The notes below the pieces were generated by a model. The model searched no databases. It was not told the origin of the DNA and saw only the letters and a list, made by a program, of their open reading frames with translations. A DNA stretch of 48,039 bases from a virus. Below, in pieces: positions 28,183 to 36,900 of the stretch. Every line of letters begins with the position of its first letter. Within the stretch, counting starts at the first letter, position 1. Location: IMG/VR virus record IMGVR_UViG_3300022602_000154, positions 1-48,039 of that record; one strand, given 5' to 3'. Position numbers and translations under genes: made by a program.

Positions 28183-28390
28183 CCCCCCATTGCCACTGGA
28201 CACGCCAAAAGGCCCAGCGATGGCACATTTCCTAATCGATTACGGGTTCGAGCATCACCTCTCATGGGTTTGTTTCCAAGATGAAACAGGCGAGTGCTGG
28301 ACTTGGACAAATCGGGATGTGCGGATGCAAGATAATATTTCTGCAGGTCGTGCAAAAAAGTATTTGACACCTGAAAAGGACAGTGTATAA
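28169..28390 (+). CDS. Conserved-style phage protein (PLPLDTPKGPA type)
   Basis: 73 residues: PPLPLDTPKGPAMAHFLIDY, then GFEHHLSWVCFQDETGECWT. This matches a common small phage protein whose hallmark is PLPLxTPKGxAxAHFLIDYG...W...D.TGECWTW. Function unknown. The end of the gene contains the minus-35 box and most of the spacer of the promoter for the next gene. Confidence 0.8.
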   Translation: MIRIDPPLPLDTPKGPAMAHFLIDYGFEHHLSWVCFQDETGECWTWTNRDVRMQDNISAGRAKKYLTPEKDSV

Positions 28391-28391
28391 C
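28364..28391 (+). promoter_or_regulatory. Sigma70-type promoter
   Basis: TTGACA (28364-28369), a 16-base spacer and TATAAC (28386-28391), preceded by an A-rich stretch. It is the best promoter match in the window and lies 47 bases before the next start codon. It would be read by the unmodified host RNA polymerase. Confidence 0.75.
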
Positions 28392-28398
28392 AGGTTCA

Positions 28399-28413
28399 TC
28401 AGCAACCCGCTGA
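28399..28413 (+). other. Small leader stem-loop
   Basis: TCAGC/GCTGA pair around a five-base loop in the leader between the promoter and the start codon of the next gene. It may stabilise the 5-prime end of the message. Only the pairing is seen. Confidence 0.4.
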
Positions 28414-28437
28414 CGCAAATTTAAATGGAGACTTCAG

Positions 28438-28725
28438 ATGTCAAACCGCACCCTCGCCGACCGCTACTACGACATCGACGCACAGATCAAGGCTTTGGAA
28501 GTTGCCAAAGACGCCATCAAGGCTGAGATTATCGCCCTTGGCACCGATCTTGTCGAAGGCGCAGAATACGACGTCAAGGTTTCACTTTCGCAGCGTTCCG
28601 TTCTCGATGAGGCTTTGCTTCTTGCAACCTACGGTGTGACGCCAGAGCAGATGAAGCTCTATAATGCCTGCAAAAAAGATGGCAAGTGCTTCGAAGTTCT
28701 TAAAGTGGTTCCAAAGGGGGCATAA
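28438..28725 (+). CDS. Helical small protein
   Basis: 95 residues. An N-terminal coiled coil (RTLADRYYDIDAQIKALEVA, DAIKAEIIALG) precedes VEGAEYDVKVSLSQRSVLDE and a Lys/Cys end. The arrangement matches phage proteins with a coiled-coil DUF of unknown function. The leader ATGGAGACTTCAG is a variant of the recurring one. It has its own strong promoter, suggesting high expression. Confidence 0.7.
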   Translation: MSNRTLADRYYDIDAQIKALEVAKDAIKAEIIALGTDLVEGAEYDVKVSLSQRSVLDEALLLATYGVTPEQMKLYNACKKDGKCFEVLKVVPKGA

Positions 28726-28731
28726 GCCCCC
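28716..28731 (+). terminator. G+C stem-loop across the stop codon
   Basis: GGGGGC pairs with GCCCCC around ATAA; the stop codon lies in the loop. It has no T run. It probably marks the 3-prime end of the strongly promoted message or reduces read-through to the next genes. Confidence 0.5.
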
Positions 28732-28751
28732 ACCCTTGGGAGGATGAGTAA

Positions 28752-29096
28752 ATGGATAAGCAAGATATTATAGCCCTAGATGCCACCATGCTGATTGGAG
28801 AACTAGTCCAAGAGTATATCAACAATTTTAAATTTGGGGATGAGCGAAAGAACGAAAAACTCATCAACGCTTCATATATTGAAGATCTTACAATGGATTG
28901 CATTAAAGATGCGATTTGGAAGATTATAAGTGTGATGAAAGATATTGAGTATGAAGCAACAAACTCAGTTGATGAATATGTTACCAGACGCAAAAGGATG
29001 GAACAGGTTAAATCTATTTTGTTAATTGGCCGATCGCACCCAGATAGCGCAATCAAGCGTTTGAAGGGTTTAAAGCCAAAGTACGAGAAAGTATAA
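28752..29096 (+). CDS. Hypothetical helical protein
   Basis: 114 residues, AT-rich codons, acidic helical sequence (DIIALDATMLIGELVQEYIN, MDCIKDAIWKIISVMKDIEY) with a basic C-terminus. GGGAGG upstream is a fair ribosome binding site. Its base use differs from the preceding gene, hinting at separate origin. Function unknown. Confidence 0.65.
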   Translation: MDKQDIIALDATMLIGELVQEYINNFKFGDERKNEKLINASYIEDLTMDCIKDAIWKIISVMKDIEYEATNSVDEYVTRRKRMEQVKSILLIGRSHPDSAIKRLKGLKPKYEKV

Positions 29097-29097
29097 A

Positions 29098-29370
29098 ATG
29101 CTAAAGACAATTATGGATGTCGTGTACCACTTGGGGCTTGGCTCATCAGCCAAGCTTCTTTGGATTCGGTTGTTTGATAGATATGGTTACGAGACATTCG
29201 CAGGCACCTATGAGGAAATGGCCGACGAAGTCCACAGCAAGCGTTATACCGTCCGCGCCCAGATCGCCGCGTTACGCGAGGTGGGTGCGATCGAGACCAG
29301 CAACCACTACGAGACTAGCAACGCAGGCAATGAGTTTCGCTTGCGCCCACCAAATGAATGGAAAAACTAA
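29098..29370 (+). CDS. Winged-helix-like DNA-binding protein
   Basis: 90 residues. After a short N-terminal helix there are FAGTYEEMADEVHSKRYTVR and AQIAALREVGAIETS, the helix-turn-helix plus wing pattern of replication initiators and DnaD/GntR-like regulators. It may be a small regulator or replication accessory. The stop overlaps the next start (TAATG). Confidence 0.7.
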   Translation: MLKTIMDVVYHLGLGSSAKLLWIRLFDRYGYETFAGTYEEMADEVHSKRYTVRAQIAALREVGAIETSNHYETSNAGNEFRLRPPNEWKN

Positions 29371-29756
29371 TGCCAAATATGTTGGATTATGAACGCCTTG
29401 TACGGCAGGTTGCCGACCTAAGCGTTGAGAATGCTAGGCTTAAGGGCCACCATCGCAACGGGGAGGATGATCGTTGGAACACTATCGAGGAGCAAGCACT
29501 AGTTGGTACATTGGCGGAAGAACGCCGCCTTCGTCGAATTATTCGCGACTGGGAAGAGCGTTACGATATCTTGTGCGAATTGTTTATGCGCCGCGATCGG
29601 GACAGGGCCAACTTGAATTGGCACGACGCCAAGACGGACTTGGAGATACGTCGCCGGAAGCAAGCGGAAGCGCAAGCGAAGATCGAGAAGCGGCTTATGT
29701 GGCTGCGGATCGTTTATACGAAGATCATGAATTTAATCACAAAGAGGGTAAAATGA
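29370..29756 (+). CDS. Coiled-coil protein
   Basis: 128 residues from ATG 29370. Charged helices throughout: VRQVADLSVENARLKGHHRN, RRLRRIIRDWEERYDIL, and a Lys/Arg/Glu-rich end. No fold is recognised; the sequence suggests a rod-like or oligomerising protein. The last bases supply GAGGG for the next gene. Confidence 0.65.
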   Translation: MPNMLDYERLVRQVADLSVENARLKGHHRNGEDDRWNTIEEQALVGTLAEERRLRRIIRDWEERYDILCELFMRRDRDRANLNWHDAKTDLEIRRRKQAEAQAKIEKRLMWLRIVYTKIMNLITKRVK

Positions 29757-30049
29757 GTAATTTACTAAACACACGCGAGAAGACCCACGGGAACTACCGC
29801 GACAACGCCAACCTTAGCCAAGCCATTAAAGACGTGCTGCGGAGCGGCAAGAACTGGGAACGCCTGAGCGATGGCCAGAAGGAGGCTTTGGAAATGATTT
29901 CAGTCAAGCTTTCCCGTCTTCTTAACGGCGACAAGGACTTCCGCGATCATTGGGACGACATTGAGGGATATGCCAAGCTAGGCGGCCAAGCCAGCCCCAC
30001 CAATCTGCCAACCGTAACTTTAGATTTAACAAAGGCGATGGAAGGATGA
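29753..30049 (+). CDS. DUF6378-type small protein
   Basis: 98 residues: LLNTREKTHGNYRDNANLSQ, then ALEMISVKLSRLLNGDKDF and DHWDDIEGYAKLGG. The R-x-x-T-H-G-x-Y start and the KxSR-x-L-x-G-D...DHWxDIxGYA end are the signature of DUF6378, common in phages and of unknown function. A longer frame beginning at 29474 runs inside the previous gene and is not used. Confidence 0.8.
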   Translation: MSNLLNTREKTHGNYRDNANLSQAIKDVLRSGKNWERLSDGQKEALEMISVKLSRLLNGDKDFRDHWDDIEGYAKLGGQASPTNLPTVTLDLTKAMEG

Positions 30050-30243
30050 GCAAGTTTCGGATGTACGTGGCAACAACAATCTTTTTAGTATTAACCAGCT
30101 ACTGGTGTGCTAATGCCCTAAATGATTCGGTTGCATCTAATGCCACAACCATATGGCTTGCAATGTGGTGTTTTTTCAGTGGTATCTTGGGTTTGTTTGC
30201 AGGCGTCGGTGCTATCATGGAGCTAGAAAACCATGTGCGTTAA
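30046..30243 (+). CDS. Small two-TM membrane protein
   Basis: 65 residues with two hydrophobic segments (TTIFLVLTSYWCANAL, and IWLAMWCFFSGILGLFAGVG) and a short acidic tail. The start overlaps the preceding stop by ATGA. A membrane role is clear but which one is unknown; it lies far from the lysis genes. Confidence 0.7.
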   Translation: MSKFRMYVATTIFLVLTSYWCANALNDSVASNATTIWLAMWCFFSGILGLFAGVGAIMELENHVR

Positions 30244-30256
30244 GGGAGCGCCTGAG

Positions 30257-30664
30257 ATGACGGGATATCGTAGCAAGAAGATGATGTCAGATGTTCGTTG
30301 GTTGGGGCCGTACGCCCCAGCCGACCGCCATGCCGATGATATTACCATTGCCCATGTTGTGGAGCTTCGTAAGAAATTGGCAGATGCAGAACGCCACCGA
30401 GACAATGCTTTAGAAGGATTAATGGCCCTTAAAAAAGAAAGGGACCAATTTAGGGATGCTTTAATTAATATCCAATTTGAATATAATCGTTGGAAAACTA
30501 AGGCATCATCTCACTTTATTGGTTCTATTGCAAAAGAAGCATTAAAAGACATTCCAGATGGGAAACGCGCCCCAACTATTAAGGAGCATCGCCCAACGAT
30601 AGAGGAAAGTTTTAGAATGCGCCAAATAGAATTAGCAGAAAGAGCCGCCAATGCCCCGCGCTGA
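30257..30664 (+). CDS. Hypothetical protein with central coiled coil
   Basis: 135 residues from ATG 30257 with GGAG eight bases upstream; ATG 30233 would overlap the membrane protein gene. The middle is a coiled coil (VVELRKKLADAERHRDNALE, ALKKERDQFRDALINIQ). A basic helical tail follows and its last codons overlap the next gene. Function unknown. Confidence 0.65.
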   Translation: MTGYRSKKMMSDVRWLGPYAPADRHADDITIAHVVELRKKLADAERHRDNALEGLMALKKERDQFRDALINIQFEYNRWKTKASSHFIGSIAKEALKDIPDGKRAPTIKEHRPTIEESFRMRQIELAERAANAPR

Positions 30665-30935
30665 TCGTTTCCCGAAGCACTTCGACCATGCCTTGCGCTG
30701 CCGTGAGCAGAACCTTCCCGACACTGCGGACTTCATCCACAAGATTGGGAAGGCTTCCGACGAATATAAACGGGCATTGGTGTTTTGCATTAATGTTATG
30801 GAAGAGTATAAATCAGACCTAACACGTCCGAAAAGTGCGCGGCCAAAGGGTGATCTTACGCCATTCATGCTGGGTGCCTTGGACAAAGCCCGTGAGACTT
30901 TGAGGGATTATGATCATGACGTGGTTCCAGATTAG
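30651..30935 (+). CDS. Hypothetical small protein
   Basis: 94 residues: MPRADRFPKHFDHALRCREQ, then LPDTADFIHKIGKASDEYKR and a Lys/Arg-rich middle. It overlaps the previous gene by 14 bases and the next by about 20. No family recognised. Confidence 0.6.
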   Translation: MPRADRFPKHFDHALRCREQNLPDTADFIHKIGKASDEYKRALVFCINVMEEYKSDLTRPKSARPKGDLTPFMLGALDKARETLRDYDHDVVPD

Positions 30936-31110
30936 AGGCGAACGCCGCGACTTTATGCGCCAGCCATCTATCATTATCGACAACGATATGACAAAAGAAG
31001 AAGCAGATCGTATGTTGATCGAGTTGAAATCCGAGATGCCCCTTTGGGACTTCTTTATGGAAGAGCAGGAATTCGTAGATGGAAAAATACAAGAGGGTCT
31101 TCGTACCTAA
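30916..31110 (+). CDS. Hypothetical small acidic protein
   Basis: 64 residues from ATG 30916, inside the end of the previous gene; ATG 30910 is an equal alternative. It contains RRDFMRQPSIIIDNDMTKEE and a helical acidic C-terminus. It overlaps the next gene by 32 bases. Function unknown. Confidence 0.55.
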   Translation: MTWFQIRGERRDFMRQPSIIIDNDMTKEEADRMLIELKSEMPLWDFFMEEQEFVDGKIQEGLRT

Positions 31111-31420
31111 CCCAAGCTTTCGGTTTGACCCAACCGAGCTAAATACCCTCGCCGAATCGGTCGTCTATGTCAGCGACCTTCCCATGTTTGACAACCTGAT
31201 TGGCGATGAAAACATTCATCGCTTCGAACACAAGGTTGCAGAACGGATGACCGACTTCGACCCGGCAGCCGATATCATCGCCTACTACGGCGACAGCATG
31301 ATCTTTGCCATTATGGTGATGTACCTATGCGACAACCACGATGGGTTCGACGTGGCGCGGTATTCGTCGAAGCTCGGCGGGTACGTCATCCGCGAACTGG
31401 CCTACGATAAATTCGTGTAA
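31079..31420 (+). CDS. Hypothetical protein at the end of the rightward operon
   Basis: 113 residues: MEKYKRVFVPNPSFRFDPTE, then an acidic region (FDPAADIIAYYGDSMIFAIM) and GGYVIRELAYDKFV. It is followed within a few bases by a strong T-tailed terminator, so it closes the operon begun at 22096. No family recognised. Confidence 0.7.
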   Translation: MEKYKRVFVPNPSFRFDPTELNTLAESVVYVSDLPMFDNLIGDENIHRFEHKVAERMTDFDPAADIIAYYGDSMIFAIMVMYLCDNHDGFDVARYSSKLGGYVIRELAYDKFV

Positions 31421-31422
31421 TA

Positions 31423-31455
31423 AAAAAGCCCGGCTTGCACCGGGCTTCTTTTTTA
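31423..31455. terminator. Bidirectional intrinsic terminator
   Basis: GCCCGG (31428-31433) and CCGGGC (31440-31445) pair around a six-base loop, flanked by six A on the left and a T-rich run on the right. It can end both the rightward operon and the leftward late operon, which converge here. Confidence 0.9.
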
Positions 31456-31623
31456 TTCTGCGACCTGTGCCGCTGTCGTTGCCGCCTCGACTTGCGGCTT
31501 GGCCTGCGAATGAAGCATCGCAATCACTTCCGAAACCTCTTCATAGGCACCCTTCGCAAGGTGCTTTAGGATGGCATTGACGTGCGCCACGGTGAGCTTC
31601 AGTTCTACTTCTAAATTGTCCAT
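31453..31623 (-). CDS. 56-residue small protein, paralogue of the 46602 gene
   Basis: A short gene with TAATG overlap with the 765-residue gene, ending in the terminator. The product (LKLTVAHVNAILKHLAKGAY then EEVSEVIAMLHSQAKPQV) aligns with the 50-residue protein at 46602, sharing L-x-[VI]-x-x-[VI]-N-x-I-L...Y...V-x-E-V-I...Q-A-x-x-Q-V. Such small helical proteins occur near phage tail genes. Function unknown. Confidence 0.7.
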   Translation of the reverse strand: MDNLEVELKLTVAHVNAILKHLAKGAYEEVSEVIAMLHSQAKPQVEAATTAAQVAE

Positions 31624-33920
31624 TAGATACCCCTGTTTGCAATTTCCAACGCCTTGGCGATGGTTGTATCATCCACGTTAAGCAAAGGCTTCGTGCCCTT
31701 GCCCTCGTCCTTCTTAATACGATCCACCATGGCAATCAACTGGTCAGCCTTGGCTTTTGCAGCGCCAGTTGTTCGACCGCCGCTTTTGCGGCCTATGCGA
31801 CCGCCAGTCGCTCTATTGCGGTCTTCAACCGTCTGGCTTGGGTTTGCAAGCATCATCTGCGCCCCAACACTTGATGGAGATAGGCCTTTAGTGCTTGCAT
31901 CAAGAAGAGCCTTTGTTGCTGCCTCACGAGGGGATGTGAGGATATTTCCAATGCCTTCGCTGAACTCCGGACCAGTTCTCCCAAGCAGTGCTGGGCCAAC
32001 CTTGTTGGCAGCCTTTACACCAGCAGACAACGCAAGGCCAAAGGCATTTGTACGCGGATCAGGCTCGAAAAATGGAAGCTGTTCCTGATCAATCATTTTT
32101 GCACCAATGCTGCTTCTGCCAGCCTGTCTAGCGGCAAGAATTTGCTTGGCGGTGCTTGCGTATGCAGCTTCGCGTTGCGCGGTATTTTGAATAGCATTGA
32201 CTGCATCTGGACCATGCAGAAGTTCAAGGTTCTGTCTCGTAAAATCAGGCAAACCGCTTTGTGGGTCTGTTGTCATCTTGCTAAGTGCAGCAATGTCATT
32301 TGGGGTGCTTTGCAGCTTGTTCTCGACAGATGCCCGTGCGCCAGTTCTAAAGGCCGATGAGACATTTGCGTCTGGGTGCTGAAGCATGGCTTGAACCTGC
32401 TCAGGGCGCAAGGCATTCTTGCCACCCGCAAGCATATTTGCACCCATTTCATTGGCGTCAAGCATGTCGAAGATATTTGAATATTTTCCCATCAAATCTC
32501 CGTACCCGTCTACTTGATTGAATAAGGTATTATTCAAAGATTTGCGGACGGTGGAGATTGCATGATCGCTGGATGAAATGCTGCCAGCATTAATGCCAGC
32601 CTCCGGGTCGCCGACGTTGACCATGCGGTCAAGCGCCTTCTTCACTTCATTCAGCTTTGTTGGGTCAGAGACATAGGTAGGAGGCTTGTACTCTTGCGGT
32701 GGGCTAGTCGTGTAAATGCCGCCCTTTGTAGGGGTCTCGGAGCGCGTCCCTGCGATGAATGGCTGGCCGTTATCTTCCACCAGCATCTTGCGGGTCGAGT
32801 TCAACGCGCGTTCAAGGGGGGAGTTCGGCGGTGCCTTCTGAAGAAGCGAATCAATTTGTGCAACTACGCCGGACGAATCAACTGGCCCAGACTTCTGTAA
32901 AACGTCTTCAAGCTGTGGGCCGAGAAGTTTTTTTGCCTGCTGAAGACCTTGATCGACAGCAACATCATTTTGCGACAGAGGGCCAAAATTCGCATCAAGA
33001 TCGGCTTTGACACGCGCCCCAGACTGAGACGCATGCGTATTCAAGCTTTGCTCAATGACATCGGCAGCCTCAGAGTTCGGCTGTGTCTGCATGATACGGG
33101 TTGCGGCACCCGTGAAGTTAGGATCATGCAAAAGCATGTCTTGCGGGTTTGCGCCTGCCGTGCTCATGCCCGGCTTGATGCCCATTTCTGGAGCAGCGCT
33201 GGTAAATACCTTTTGTGAGGCCGAAGGCGTACCAGCAAATACTTCTGGTGTAGGGGACGGGAATAACCCTTTAACGGCACCGGCAGTGAGGCCGCTGATA
33301 GCAGCATCCATTCCCACTTGGCTTGGGTTTAGTTGTTGTTTAGCACCAGCCCAATTGGAAATGAAATTGCCACCGACGGTGTTGGCCGCACCGGCAGCTC
33401 CCTGCGCGGCCATTACAGCAGGAATGGAGGCTACTGCGGCAGGAGCAACAAACTCGGCAGCCGCTGCGGCTGGAATGGCCATAGCGCCACGGGCGACGAT
33501 GTTGGAAAACATCTGCGCATTGGCTTTGTCGGGCCGATTGATATGATATGTGCCGTCCGGCGTTTCGACCAGAGGATTGCCATACCGATCACTGCGAAAC
33601 TTAGCATTGGGCATGTTGGCCGCAATGATGTTTTTCGTTGCCTCATCCGATTCGGCAAACGGAAGGCCTGCCATCATCTTAAGGGTTCCCATTGGGGAGC
33701 TTGCCTTCAGCGGCATTTCCGCAATGGTTGGGTAATCCTCATACTTCTTCGGAACCGGCGTCTTGACGGTCGTGGTCGAACCAATCGCCGCACCGCTGGC
33801 CGGGTCAATGTCCGGCACTTCTGTCGTGGTGTATTCAGGCTCGGCAGGCGGAGGATTATAATCAACAGTATGCGATGCAGGTGCAGGAGATTGATTATTA
33901 GAATAACTAACGCTTGCCAT
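31623..33920 (-). CDS. Large late protein, probable internal/ejection protein
   Basis: 765 residues. A Pro/Thr-rich N-terminus (residues 1-60) is followed by an Ala-rich hydrophobic region (135-180, IPAAAAAEFVAPAAVASIPA) that could insert in membrane, then long helical stretches. Residues near 720-735 carry ATGGRIGRKSGG, the GG block shared with other late proteins. With the adjacent 1590-residue lysozyme protein, at the end of the late operon of a podovirus, it fits an internal virion protein ejected with the DNA. That role is inferred from size, composition and position. Confidence 0.7.
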   Translation of the reverse strand: MASVSYSNNQSPAPASHTVDYNPPPAEPEYTTTEVPDIDPASGAAIGSTTTVKTPVPKKYEDYPTIAEMPLKASSPMGTLKMMAGLPFAESDEATKNIIAANMPNAKFRSDRYGNPLVETPDGTYHINRPDKANAQMFSNIVARGAMAIPAAAAAEFVAPAAVASIPAVMAAQGAAGAANTVGGNFISNWAGAKQQLNPSQVGMDAAISGLTAGAVKGLFPSPTPEVFAGTPSASQKVFTSAAPEMGIKPGMSTAGANPQDMLLHDPNFTGAATRIMQTQPNSEAADVIEQSLNTHASQSGARVKADLDANFGPLSQNDVAVDQGLQQAKKLLGPQLEDVLQKSGPVDSSGVVAQIDSLLQKAPPNSPLERALNSTRKMLVEDNGQPFIAGTRSETPTKGGIYTTSPPQEYKPPTYVSDPTKLNEVKKALDRMVNVGDPEAGINAGSISSSDHAISTVRKSLNNTLFNQVDGYGDLMGKYSNIFDMLDANEMGANMLAGGKNALRPEQVQAMLQHPDANVSSAFRTGARASVENKLQSTPNDIAALSKMTTDPQSGLPDFTRQNLELLHGPDAVNAIQNTAQREAAYASTAKQILAARQAGRSSIGAKMIDQEQLPFFEPDPRTNAFGLALSAGVKAANKVGPALLGRTGPEFSEGIGNILTSPREAATKALLDASTKGLSPSSVGAQMMLANPSQTVEDRNRATGGRIGRKSGGRTTGAAKAKADQLIAMVDRIKKDEGKGTKPLLNVDDTTIAKALEIANRGI

Positions 33921-33922
33921 GA

Positions 33923-36900
33923 TTAACCTCCGTATTGCAGGCCGGGAGCGGCGAGATGGGTGCGGTACGCATCCCGTGGGTCAACCTTTTTCAAGTCAAA
34001 GTTAGCCTTGCGTGAATTTTTATCATGCTTGACACCAACCGCAGTAAACATATCACCCGGCTTCAAACCTTCATCGATTGCAATTTGCCGGATTGCTTCG
34101 CTAGAATCATTAGTGGAAGCTTTATCTGGAACAACATAGACAACGCCTTCTGTAAGTCGTTCAGACGCTGGCAAATCCTGCCCCTTGAAATTACCCAAGA
34201 GGCGATCAGCGGAATCTTCAAACATGGATGATGGATGCAGCGCCTTCCAACGGTCGAGATATGAGCCAAAGTTTGAAACGCCCTGCGTCTGCTGATCCTG
34301 CTTCCAGTCGTGATAGAGTTGCTGCTGCCACAAGAACCCGGCAAGACGCGTTTGCGCAAGGCTGTGGGACGTGTCAACGGGCGCGTCAATGTTGGGCGAA
34401 CCCTTTTCAGCAATTGTGCCAAACTCAGACTGTGTGGGCTTCGAGAATGCTGCATTAGAAGTTGAAATGGCACTATCCAGTGCGGCCTTTGTTGCCGTGT
34501 AAGCGGCAGCATCATCCTGCTGGTTTTCCACCATATCAGCCGCCGATCCAAGGCCAAGACCACGGAGCATATTTGAGTATTCCGCCTTGGTCATGTTCAG
34601 GCCCTTCGATTCAAGTTGCTGCGCCGCTGTGGCGAACTTTATGATCGAGGAAATACCCGTCTGGGTGCCTTGGGCTGCTGTTTCAAAGTCCTGTTGAGTA
34701 CCGGCCTGTGCAGCCTTTTGAGCCATTACACGAGCATCGCCATTCTCGATAGGTAGAGCGTTTGGTGGATACGTGTCTGGATAGAACCCACCCGTCGAGT
34801 GAAACCCAATATCACGGGATTTCGGCGGTGCCGAAATAATTTTGCCGGTATTTGGATCGAGCTGCCCCCGTGGCGTAGTTTCGTCAATCGGCACTGATGG
34901 CGTATCCTTTGGATAGTTATAACCCGGACGGATGACATACTGCGATCCAAAAGCGGTCGCTTGTGTCGTATTCATTAATTCGGCAGCCCTCTTTTGCATG
35001 TCATTTGCGCGGTTTTCCAGAATTTCTTGTTGATCTTTGTTAACACCAACAAAGGTCTGCGCCTGCTCACGAAGTTTCTGCGCGTTTTGCATCAGCCAAT
35101 TATAATCCGTTTGATGCGCAGCGATGTCGGGATCGCTGTTCGCCGTGGGCGGTGATTGCGAGGCTGTGGTAGCAGCAGGAGCTTGCGTGGCTGTGCCAGC
35201 AGGCGGCGGTGTAGGCGTAGCCGCAGGAGGCACCACGCCGCCAGCCGGAGGAGCTCCGAGCGCAACCGATGAAGCGCCGCCTACACCGCCCCCACTGGTT
35301 ACCTGCCCCGCAATGCCACTCATGATGGAATTGTATTGTTCAGGGGATACTTCTTCGCCAGTAAGCTTATTGCGATAGATTTTTTGACCCGTTGCATTAA
35401 GCGCCGGAATGAAATTCCCTTGATAATACTTAAGAACTTCAAGGTTTTTCGCTTGCACCTCAGCATTTGCCCTAAGGCCTTCGATGCCCACCCGCTGACG
35501 CTCGATGCCCTGCTGCTGCAGACCCTTGTAGGTATCGGCACCGCCGCCAATGCCCTGTAAAATTGCAGCGCCAAGATACCGGCTGTTAGAGCCAGCCATC
35601 GTGCCAAGTCCAGATAGAATGGACAAAAGCATATTTGGGTCTTGTGCCTGCTTTGAAATAAAATCGCCGATACTTGTCGGGGCGGCGGCAGGCGTAGCAG
35701 ATGCCTTTGGCTGGGCAGCCATCGGATCGTACTTGCCTTGTGGATCAATGATAGATGCTTCCTTTGACCGGCGAACGGCGTTGACGCCTTCGTTTGCGCC
35801 GCCTAGCCCATTGAGAGCCGTAGCGATGTCGCTTGGGCCTCCCGACTTTGCCGCTTCGGCGACAGCATCTGGAAGTGAACCGTAATTGTATGCGGTCGAG
35901 GTGAGCGCCACACGGGTATCCGGCGAAAGCTTGCCCCAAGTGTCTGCACCAATCTTGGATTGAATGCCCTGCTGTGTAAGCGCAGTGCGTCGAGCCAGAT
36001 CGCGCTCAGCGTCATCCTTTGTGATCGATGTCTCTGCAGTTACAGGGACGACAGTGCCGTCGGGCTGCGTGATCGTATCGGACCCGTAGCCAGTGCGATA
36101 TGCATTGGTGTCATACTTTGCGTTGGTAAGGAGGCCTTCATTCTGGCGCAGAAGTTCCTTAGCCGCGCTGACGCTGTAATCGTCGGGCGCAACAGCATCT
36201 GGCGTATCGGTGCCGACAGTTCCAAGTGTTGCATGATGTTCGCGGCCAGCAACACCGCCGGTGGCAAGGCCAATTGGTGCCAATGCTGCTATGACACTAC
36301 CAATGCCAGAACCAATAGTTGCTGCAGTTTCACCTGCACTGACAATTTTACCAAGATCGCCCATTGTGCTCGATGACTGCCCAGTAGGATTTTGAGCTGT
36401 CATGAGGCCATGCTGGCTTTTGTCTTTTTCGGTATCCGAAACTACCTGCGACATCGGATCATCAGTTTGATACGGATCGACACTGCCGCCGTCTGCATAA
36501 CCGACAACGCCGCCGTGGGCCTGCCCTTGTGGCTGACCAAGGGTTTTTAACCACTCTAGGCCAGTTGCATTTTGGGCAGGGACGGCTGCTACAGCCGCTG
36601 CGCCAGTTTTTGGGTCAGCAGGAATTGCAGCCTGTGCAGGCGCGGCAGGATGACCAACAATATCCTTGCGATAATCGTTTGCCTTTTTAATGGTATCGCC
36701 AATATTCATGGCACCCTGCACGTCACCCATAAGCGTGTCGCCCTGCTGCGCACGAGCAGGATTGGCAATGCTTAGATGGGCGACTGGGAGGTTTGCCGCT
36801 GGAACAACGCCCTTGCCACCCGGCGTACCGGCTGGGGAGCCGCCATAAATACCGCTTTTTTCAAAAGGAGCATAGGACTGCTGCTGCGATGCTAAGATGG

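Noticed and set aside
29474-29752. N-terminal extension of the DUF6378 gene
   Set aside because: The extension lies in another frame inside the coiled-coil gene; DUF6378 homology begins at 29753, which has its own ribosome binding site.
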